DNA of 64,000 nt from Hymenobacter cheonanensis (GTDB taxonomy: Bacteria > Bacteroidota > Bacteroidia > Cytophagales > Hymenobacteraceae), in assembly GCF_030581075.1 (NCBI RefSeq), contig NZ_JAUQSW010000004.1, forward strand, positions 1 through 64,000. Reading direction: 5' to 3'. Below are positions 57,970-64,000 of this stretch, in pieces. The notes under the pieces are model-generated. The model did not search any database. It had not been told where the DNA came from and was given only the letters and a program-made list of their open reading frames with translations. The translations under genes were made by a program, and so were the position numbers. Numbering within the stretch: position 1 is the stretch's first letter; each line of letters opens with the position of its first letter.

Positions 57970-59034
57970 CTACGCCCGGCCCATCTGGCGCAAAAAGGCC
58001 ACGTGCGAGGCTACGGCGTAGCGCATTTTGGGGTATTCCTGGTAGGGGAGGTTGAACTCGGCGCAGGTCTCGCGGATAATCTTGCTGAGCTTGGGGTAGT
58101 GCACGTGCGAGATTTTCGGAAACAGGTGGTGTTCGACCTGAAAATTGAGCCCGCCCACGAGCCAGCTGATGAGGCGGCTATCGGTGGCAAAGTTGGCGGT
58201 GGTGCGCAACTGATGAATGGCCCACTCGTCTTCCATCTTGCGGGTGGTTTCGTGGGGCACCGGGAAGGCCGCCTGCTCCACGGTGTGGGCCAGCTGAAAC
58301 ACGATGCTGAGCGTGAAGCCCGCCACCGCGCCGGCCAGCAAAAAGCCCCCCAGCCAGGCACCAAAGCCCACCATGTACACCGGCAGGGCAATGTAGAGGC
58401 CGAGGTTCAGAATTTTAAAACCCCAGAAAATGAGGTGGTCGTTGGTGCTCATCGGCTTGAGGGCCACGCTGCCGATTTTGCGGCTGAAGTACTTCTGATA
58501 GTCGGTGAAAAACACCCAGGAAATGTAGAGCAGGCAGTAGAAGAAGCCGAAATACAGGTGCTGAAAGCGGTGGGCGCGGTGGCGCGGCTGGTCGGGCGTC
58601 ATGCGCATCCAGGGCCGGATGTCGAGGTCGTCGTCGACGCCATCGATGTTGGTGTACATGTGGTGCACGGTGTTGTGCTTGGCATCCCACATGTAGCTGC
58701 TGCCCCCGAATACGTTGAGGGTGAATGCGGCCACCTTGTTCAGCCAGCCATAGCGGCTGAAGCTGCCGTGCGCGCCGTCGTGCATCACGTTGAAGCCGAT
58801 GAGGGCCAGCGTGCCGCCCAGCGCCACGCACTCGGCCAGCGCCCAGGCCGTGGGCGGGGTGAAGAACACCAGGTGCACATACAGGGCAATAAAGGCGCCC
58901 ACCAGCAGCAGGGCCTTGCCTAGCAGGGCGCCGTTGCCGGTCTGGGCCTTGCCCGTAGTGGCGAAATAGTCGGCCGTGCGGCGCTTGAGTTCGGCGTGGA
59001 ACGAGCGCGGGGGCGCGAAGCGGGGAAGCATCAT
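57970..59034 (-). CDS. Membrane fatty acid desaturase, front-end type
   Basis: A 354-aa di-iron acyl desaturase of the inner membrane. Three histidine boxes are present: HDGAH (85-89), HNTVHH (120-125) and QVEHH (in LNFQVEHHLFPKISHVHYPKL). Replacement of the first His of the third box by Gln is typical of front-end (delta-5/6-like) and linoleoyl-CoA desaturases. No cytochrome b5 domain is fused. Four hydrophobic segments lie between the boxes. Start at one of two adjacent ATGs; the upstream extension does not look coding. Confidence 0.93.
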   Translation of the reverse strand: MMLPRFAPPRSFHAELKRRTADYFATTGKAQTGNGALLGKALLLVGAFIALYVHLVFFTPPTAWALAECVALGGTLALIGFNVMHDGAHGSFSRYGWLNKVAAFTLNVFGGSSYMWDAKHNTVHHMYTNIDGVDDDLDIRPWMRMTPDQPRHRAHRFQHLYFGFFYCLLYISWVFFTDYQKYFSRKIGSVALKPMSTNDHLIFWGFKILNLGLYIALPVYMVGFGAWLGGFLLAGAVAGFTLSIVFQLAHTVEQAAFPVPHETTRKMEDEWAIHQLRTTANFATDSRLISWLVGGLNFQVEHHLFPKISHVHYPKLSKIIRETCAEFNLPYQEYPKMRYAVASHVAFLRQMGRA

Positions 59035-59381
59035 GTAAGGAGATGAAAGCCAGCGTAGTGCGCGCAACGAAGCGGGCCGCTGGAGGCGGGGCCGCATCGC
59101 CGGTAGGCAACTACAGCGGGCTTCTGCACCTTGCACAAGCCAAAACGGATTTGGGGCTAGCTACGCAACAACCCTGCCGTTGGACTTGGGCCGCCACGTA
59201 ATCTTCACAAACCTACGCCCCCCCAACGCTACCGCCCGCGCTAACGTGCGCCGCCCGCCCGCAATGCCCGAATGTTGTGCCACCGCCGGCGCGCACCTGG
59301 CCCCGCCAGTGGTGCAGGCAGCCACCAGGCCGCGCGCGCCGTACAAGGCCGATACTTTCTTTCACTCTTTCCCTCCCTGCT
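59035..59381. other. 347-bp divergent intergenic region
   Basis: Lies between the desaturase (minus) and TPM-domain (plus) genes. GC-rich and without a gene, long repeat or exact promoter box that could be supported. It must hold both promoters, but none can be pointed out with confidence. Confidence 0.4.
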
Positions 59382-60674
59382 ATGTATCGCTTTGTGATAA
59401 CGGCCCTGCTCTTTGTTGGGGTTGGGCTAGGCCAAACGGCCGCTGCCCAAACGGCCAGCGACCTGCCCGCCCGCCCGGTACCCTTCACCTTCGTAACCGA
59501 CCAAGGCAACCTGCTGAGCGCCACCGATGCCAAGAAGCTGGAAGGCGGCCTGCGCAGCTACGCCGAAAAAACCGGCACCCAGGTGGTCGTCGTCACGGTG
59601 CCCACGCTGGGCAGCCGCTCGGTGGCCGACTATGGCCGCGCGCTGGGCACCGCCTGGGGCGTGGGCCAGCGCGACAAGAACAACGGCCTCGTGGTGCTCA
59701 TTGGGGCCAAAGAGCATAAGGTGACCATTCAGCCCGGCTCGGGGCTAGCCAGCACGATTACGCCGGCCGTGGTCAGCCGCGTTATCAACCAGGAAATGAC
59801 GCCTTCCTTCAAGCAGGGCAATTACTTTGCGGGCCTGCGCAACGGCCTCAATACTTTGATGGTAACGGCCAACCCGAGTTCAGCCCCCAGCAAGCAAGCG
59901 GCTGGCGCTGTCTCTACAGCCGGCGCCACCGCCGCCGCTACCAGCGGCGAGCTAACCGACAACCCCGGCCGCACGGCCTCGGCCATGCAGTCGCAGATGG
60001 CCGACCCCGCCGGTGCGCAGCAGGATAACGTAGCGGGCGTGCCCGCCGACGCCCCTAGCGGCCCGGGCATGGGTACGCTGCTCATTGGGGCGCTCGTAAT
60101 CGGGGGGATTCTGTGGTTTGTCATCCGGATGTTCCGCAGCCGGAGCGCGGCCCAAAACGGTGGCTCGCCTAACTTCTACCCCAACCAGGGTGGCAACAAC
60201 CGGCCGAACCAAAACCCCGGCCAACCCAACTTTTACCCCAACCAGGGCGGCAACCCCGGCCCGGGCTACGGGGGGGGCTACCCCAACCAGGGCGGCAGCA
60301 CGGGCAGCGGCATGGGCGGCATTCTGGCTACCGGCGCGGCAGCAGCAGCGGGCGCCTACATCGGCAACCGCATGTCGTCGCACGGCGATAACGACTCGGC
60401 CCAGCACCTCAGCAACAACACCGATACGTCGAGCCTGGGCGCCGGGGTGGGCGCCGCCGGGGCGGCCGGCACTGGCGCAGCGGGCGACTACTTTGCGGGG
60501 CGCGGCGGCAACGATAACGCCACCAACGACAGCCCCGACTACTTCTCGGGCAACGACACGGACAACTCGAACGACTACTTCTCGTCCGATAACTCGTCGT
60601 ATGACGATACCTCTTCGGGCGACACCGGCGGCGGCGGCTTCGACAGCACCGACGACAATAGCGGCTCGTGGTAG
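59382..60674 (+). CDS. TPM-domain protein with low-complexity C-terminus
   Basis: 430 aa from MYRFVITALLFVG, a signal peptide ending TAAAQ. The TPM domain (about 30-165) has FVTDQGNLLSATDAKKLEGGLRSY, GTQVVVVTVPTLGSRSVADYG and NNGLVVLIGAKEHKVTIQPG. A membrane helix (GTLLIGALVIGGILWFVI) follows at about 230-247. Then come Asn/Pro/Gly repeats of the form NFYPNQGG and an Asp/Asn/Ser-rich tail ending FDSTDDNSGSW. TPM proteins of this type may assist photosystem or membrane protein repair or act as phosphatases; here the role is unknown. Confidence 0.85.
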   Translation: MYRFVITALLFVGVGLGQTAAAQTASDLPARPVPFTFVTDQGNLLSATDAKKLEGGLRSYAEKTGTQVVVVTVPTLGSRSVADYGRALGTAWGVGQRDKNNGLVVLIGAKEHKVTIQPGSGLASTITPAVVSRVINQEMTPSFKQGNYFAGLRNGLNTLMVTANPSSAPSKQAAGAVSTAGATAAATSGELTDNPGRTASAMQSQMADPAGAQQDNVAGVPADAPSGPGMGTLLIGALVIGGILWFVIRMFRSRSAAQNGGSPNFYPNQGGNNRPNQNPGQPNFYPNQGGNPGPGYGGGYPNQGGSTGSGMGGILATGAAAAAGAYIGNRMSSHGDNDSAQHLSNNTDTSSLGAGVGAAGAAGTGAAGDYFAGRGGNDNATNDSPDYFSGNDTDNSNDYFSSDNSSYDDTSSGDTGGGGFDSTDDNSGSW

Positions 60675-60706
60675 CCTAGTCAGCCTAGTCGCTTCTTAAG
60701 CGCACA

Positions 60707-60738
60707 ACAGCCGTCCGGTTTCGGGCGGCTGTTTTTTT
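60707..60738 (+). terminator. Intrinsic terminator after TPM-domain gene
   Basis: ACAGCCGTCCG (60707-60717) and CGGGCGGCTGT (60722-60732) pair with one G-T, followed by T7. Confidence 0.88.
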
Positions 60739-60826
60739 GGGCCGGCGCGCAGTGGGTTTGCCCTTTACACTTAGTAGTTTGCGGTTCGCCACCAAGTGGT
60801 GCGCTTTCCTCCTAACCTAATCTGCT

Positions 60827-62101
60827 ATGGTAAACAAGCTACTGCTACTGCTGGCCTTATTGCTTGTTACGCTGGGCGCACCAGCGCTGGCGCAGCCCGC
60901 CCCAGATAGCCCGGCCCAAGCGCCGCCCGCCTTCAACGTAGAAGCGGCCACCCGGCACTACCTCGATACGCTCACGCCCGCCCAAAAGGCCCAGTCAGAT
61001 GCCTATTTTGAGGGCGGCTACTGGCTGCAACTCTGGGAGGTGGTGTACGCGCTGGCCGTGGCGGGCGTGTTTCTGGGGCTAGGGCTGGGGCGCCGGCTGC
61101 GAGCATTGGTCGAGCGGCTGCCCCGGCGCTGGCTGCGCACCTGGGCCTACGCGGTGCTCTATCTGCTAGCGTCGTTCGTGCTCACCCTGCCGCTCACGGT
61201 GTACGAGGGCTACGTGCGCGAGCACAGCTACGGCCTCTCCAACCTCACGTTTGGGGCCTGGGCCGGCGAAACGCTGACGAGCCTGGCGCTGACGGTGGTG
61301 TTTGGCAGCCTCACGATTGTGGGGCTGTATGCGGCCATTCGGCGCGGGGGGGCTACCTGGTGGGTGGGGGCCACAGCCATTGCGAGCGTGTTTTTGGTTA
61401 TCGGGGTGGCGGTGGGGCCAGTGTTTATCAGCCCGCTTTTCAATAAGTACACTGCCTTGCCCGCCGGGCCCGTGCGCGACGGCATTTTGTCGATGGCCCG
61501 CGCCAACGGGGTGCCCGCCGACAACGTCTATTATTTCGACGCCTCGAAGCAAAGCAAGCGCATCAGTGCTAACGTGAGCGGCCTGGGCAGCACCATCCGG
61601 GTGTCGCTCAATGATAACCTGCTCAAGCGCTGCACGCCTGCCGAGGTGCAGGCCGTAATGGGCCACGAGCTGGGCCATTACGTGCTCAATCACATTGTTA
61701 AGATGCTGGTTTTCTTTGTAATATTGCTGGCAATCGGCTTCTGGCTGGTCGACCGGGTAGCTAGCCGCCTGCTGGCCCGCTACGGGCCGCGGTGGGGCAT
61801 TGCGGGGCTAGCCGACGTGGCCAGCCTGCCGCTGCTGGTGGCGCTGTTTTCGGTAGCTGGCCTGCTGGCCACGCCCCTCACCAACACCATTGTGCGCACC
61901 AGCGAGCAGGAAGCCGATATGTTTGGCCTGAATGCCGCCCGCCAGCCCGATGGCTTCGCGGCCATCGCCATGAAGCTCTCCGAATACCGCAAAATCGAGC
62001 CCTCGCCCCTCGAAGAAATCATCTTCTTCGACCATCCCAGCGGCCGCACCCGCGTGCAGTCGGCCATGCGCTGGAAAGCCGAGCACCTGGCCGACCACTA
62101 G
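60827..62101 (+). CDS. M48-family metallopeptidase (Ste24/CAAX protease-like)
   Basis: A 424-aa zinc protease of the membrane. A signal-like N-terminus, then about five to six helices and the catalytic HELGH at 280-284 (AVMGHELGHYVLNHI), with the third ligand in TSEQEADMFGLNAA. SANVSGLGSTIRVSLNDNLL precedes the active site as in the Ste24 group. The C-terminal FDHPSGRTRVQSAMRW is conserved. Bacterial members act in membrane protein quality control, not on prenylated proteins. Confidence 0.94.
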   Translation: MVNKLLLLLALLLVTLGAPALAQPAPDSPAQAPPAFNVEAATRHYLDTLTPAQKAQSDAYFEGGYWLQLWEVVYALAVAGVFLGLGLGRRLRALVERLPRRWLRTWAYAVLYLLASFVLTLPLTVYEGYVREHSYGLSNLTFGAWAGETLTSLALTVVFGSLTIVGLYAAIRRGGATWWVGATAIASVFLVIGVAVGPVFISPLFNKYTALPAGPVRDGILSMARANGVPADNVYYFDASKQSKRISANVSGLGSTIRVSLNDNLLKRCTPAEVQAVMGHELGHYVLNHIVKMLVFFVILLAIGFWLVDRVASRLLARYGPRWGIAGLADVASLPLLVALFSVAGLLATPLTNTIVRTSEQEADMFGLNAARQPDGFAAIAMKLSEYRKIEPSPLEEIIFFDHPSGRTRVQSAMRWKAEHLADH

Positions 62102-62144
62102 GCCCGCGTGTTGCGGGTTGCCCGCCTTGGCCGCCCGCACTCAG

Positions 62145-62222
62145 CGCAAACGCAGGGCAGCAATCCCCCCAAAACGATACCCTGGCGAGTCGTTTTGAGG
62201 CGGTTGCTGCCCTGCGTTTGCG
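62145..62222. repeat. Nested inverted repeat after the M48 gene
   Basis: Perfect 19-bp arms CGCAAACGCAGGGCAGCAA (62145-62163) and complement (62204-62222) enclose an inner pair CAAAACGA/TCGTTTTG (62170-62177 and 62190-62197). Not related by sequence to families A or B. Could stop transcripts from both sides, though it lacks a T-run. Confidence 0.8.
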
Positions 62223-62254
62223 ATGATGGATTGCGGGCGGCGCCGGCTAGCTGC

Positions 62255-62509
62255 CTAGCGCTTGGGCATGGTAGCGCGTGGCGGCCCCACCTTGATGACG
62301 CCGCGCCGGGGGTGGGCCTTGGCGTAGCGGCGGTGGTAGCGCCAGCGCCCCAGAATGCCCATGCGGCGCCAGCGCTTGCGGGCGTCTCCCCGGTGCTTGT
62401 AGGAGGCGTAGCGCGGGCGATGGCGGCCGGGGCGCGGGCGCGCTAGCCCGGGGCTGGCATCGGCCACGCTAAGCAGGACGCACAGTAAAAACAGGAAGAG
62501 ACGAAGCAT
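62255..62509 (-). CDS. Small basic exported protein
   Basis: 84 aa: signal peptide LRLFLFLLCVLLSVADA, then a highly basic mature part rich in Arg, His, Tyr and Lys (RPGRHRPRYASYKHRGDARKRW, RWRYHRRYAKAHPRRG). No family recognised. The clear signal peptide argues for a real gene. The 288 bp upstream (62510-62797) hold no other gene; a TATCTTCA word at about 62763-62770 may be the -7 box of the next gene. Confidence 0.55.
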   Translation of the reverse strand: MLRLFLFLLCVLLSVADASPGLARPRPGRHRPRYASYKHRGDARKRWRRMGILGRWRYHRRYAKAHPRRGVIKVGPPRATMPKR

Positions 62510-62797
62510 AAGTGTGGTGAAAAATAGGGCGCATAGCTGCGGTAGCGTTGCTACAACGACTACTGCGGCGCTGGTAATACGCAGGATGTCCGGCCGATGG
62601 CTAAAAGCCGAGAGCTATGCCTGCTGCCCGTGGCCAGAATAGCAGAATTTTGAGTAAGTGCTGCCGCCGCTCCGGTGGTAGGCTGCTTGCTTAATAAAGA
62701 TTTCTCGGAGGCCGGCAGAGCATAAGCAACCTCCTGAGCGTTATGCGCTGCGTTATATCACCGTATCTTCACCCGGCTTTTTAGTAACTGGCTGGCT

Positions 62798-64000
62798 ATG
62801 GATATTTCTACACGTTTAACTGCTTTTCTGAAAGTTGGATTATTTCTACTGTTCGTAGCACGCCTGAGCCCCACGCTGGCGCAGAGCCGCTGGGCCCGGC
62901 AGGCGGGCGCTGGCACCGGCGTAGAGCAGGTCGAAGACCTGGCCCTGGATGGTAGTGGCAACGCGTATGTCGTTGGCTATTTCGGGGGCGAGGCCCGCTT
63001 CGGCACCATTGCCCTGGGTAAGCCGGGGACGGCGATTACGGGCTTTATGGCCAAATACGATGCGCAGGGCAATGTGCTCTGGGCACAGGCCACGCCCGCC
63101 ACGTACCTCGCGGCTGCTACCGATGCCGCCGGCAATGTCTATGTACTGGGCCGCCTCACGGGGAGCGGCACCTTTGGCAGCAGCACGCTCACATCGCCCG
63201 GCAGCCAGGCCATGGTGCTTGTGAAGTACGACCCGCAGGGGCAGGTGCTGTGGGCCCGCCTCGGGGGCAGCCAGCTGGATGCTTATTCCCTGGCGGTCGA
63301 CGCGGCCGCCAACGTGTACGTAGGGGGCGTGTTGAGCGGCACGGCCAACCTGGGCGGCAGCACCAGCCCGATAGTGAGCGAAAGCGCCGGCAACCTGTTC
63401 ATAGCCAAGTACAACAGCCAGGGCGACCCGCAGTGGGCGCAGCGCAGCGGCGGCAAAAACGGCACGTGCAGCGTGAGTGCGCTAGGCCTCGATGCGGCCG
63501 GCAACCTCTACCTGGGTGGGGGCTACAGCGGCACGATAGTGCTGGGCAGCACTACGCTGGCTAGCCCCGTCAACGCCGGCAACCTGTTTATCGCCCGGTG
63601 CAGCAACACGGGCACCTTTGCGTGGGCCCGGAGCGAAGGCGGGTCTTCGTCGGTGGCCGACATTGCCGTCGATGCGCAGGGCAACAGCCTCATTACCGGC
63701 ATGCTGCAAGGTAGCACGGCCACGTTCGGGGCATCCGTATTTCAGGTGGGCGCGGCCGATGGCTACCTGGTAAAGCACGATGCCGATGGCAATATATTGT
63801 GGGCTAGCCAGATAGGCGGCAACAACACTGATTACGGCACCAGCGTGGCCTTCGACCCGGCCGGCAATGCCTACGTGGCGGGCGTATTCAGCTCGGCGCC
63901 CACTACCTGGAGCCCCAGCACCCAGCTACAACCCACGAGCGGCCACAAAAACGTATTTGCCGTCAAGTACGACGCCAGGGGCAAGGTGCTGGCCGCCCAG
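62798..64000 (+). CDS. SBBP beta-propeller repeat protein, 3' end outside window
   Basis: At least 401 codons, open to the right edge. A signal peptide (LKVGLFLLFVARLSPTLA) is followed by repeats of about 50-55 residues of the form D-A-x-G-N-x-Y-V-x-G then F-x-A-K-Y-D-x-x-G-x-V-L-W-A. Clear instances lie near residues 50, 110, 160, 220 and 280. These are SBBP repeats that fold as propeller blades in exported proteins of this phylum, often ending in a type IX secretion sorting domain, which would be beyond the window. Function unknown. Confidence 0.88.
   Translation, partial: MDISTRLTAFLKVGLFLLFVARLSPTLAQSRWARQAGAGTGVEQVEDLALDGSGNAYVVGYFGGEARFGTIALGKPGTAITGFMAKYDAQGNVLWAQATPATYLAAATDAAGNVYVLGRLTGSGTFGSSTLTSPGSQAMVLVKYDPQGQVLWARLGGSQLDAYSLAVDAAANVYVGGVLSGTANLGGSTSPIVSESAGNLFIAKYNSQGDPQWAQRSGGKNGTCSVSALGLDAAGNLYLGGGYSGTIVLGSTTLASPVNAGNLFIARCSNTGTFAWARSEGGSSSVADIAVDAQGNSLITGMLQGSTATFGASVFQVGAADGYLVKHDADGNILWASQIGGNNTDYGTSVAFDPAGNAYVAGVFSSAPTTWSPSTQLQPTSGHKNVFAVKYDARGKVLAAQ

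Overview
The window is a chromosome segment from a high-GC member of the Bacteroidota, most likely Hymenobacter or a close relative in the Cytophagales. This is inferred from four things. Gene products look like Bacteroidota families (DUF4783, CbpA/CbpM, a eukaryote-like class Ia NrdAB, VF530, DUF4260). Several genes have an upstream TAnnTTTG box, the -7 element of this phylum. Shine-Dalgarno sequences are mostly absent. The tetramer CTAG is unusually common for GC-rich DNA. No rRNA, tRNA, CRISPR array, transposase or integrase was recognised.

Layout. 0.2-5.0 kb: aromatic amino acid catabolism (hppD, hmgA, an amino acid dehydrogenase, a divergent LysR regulator). 5.1-7.3 kb: a flavin oxidoreductase, a c-type haem lipoprotein and a 21-bp repeat cluster. 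7.3-12.3 kb: threonine pathway genes thrA-thrB-thrC, all on the minus strand, with palindromic elements in each gap. 12.4-32.3 kb: housekeeping and envelope genes (prfA, yjbQ, gpmI, nadC, a ZIP transporter, cbpA/cbpM, rlpA, a GH25 lysozyme, hsp20, an Omp85 protein, hemW, a hydrolase, several lipoproteins). 32.4-37.4 kb: rplU-rpmA diverging from the ribonucleotide reductase genes nrdB and nrdA, with three DnaA-box-like sites in the intergenic region before nrdB.

37.4-43.1 kb is the accessory region. It opens with a strikingly AT-rich insert (37.38-39.62 kb) coding for a reverse transcriptase. The RT reading frame ends at a TGA, but the next frame continues straight on as an all-helical protein with a C-terminal R-x6-H motif resembling a HEPN ribonuclease signature. 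One -1 shift at an A6 run would give a single RT-helical-HEPN-like protein of about 717 residues, an AbiA-like architecture and so a candidate anti-phage system. After it come five short gene units, including a SUKH-3 immunity-like protein, separated by five near-identical terminator-like hairpins, plus a 41-bp tandem repeat with five units.

43.1-64 kb: a Crp-type regulator, DUF4260 and CrtO-like membrane proteins, an SDR enzyme, a carboxymuconolactone-decarboxylase-like protein, an acetyltransferase, a catalase-like protein, an ethanolamine module (eutB, eutC, permease) without microcompartment genes, DUF2254, an amidohydrolase, a front-end-type desaturase, a TPM-domain protein, an M48 protease, and a beta-propeller protein that runs off the right edge. 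Palindromic elements of at least two dispersed families sit between many genes.
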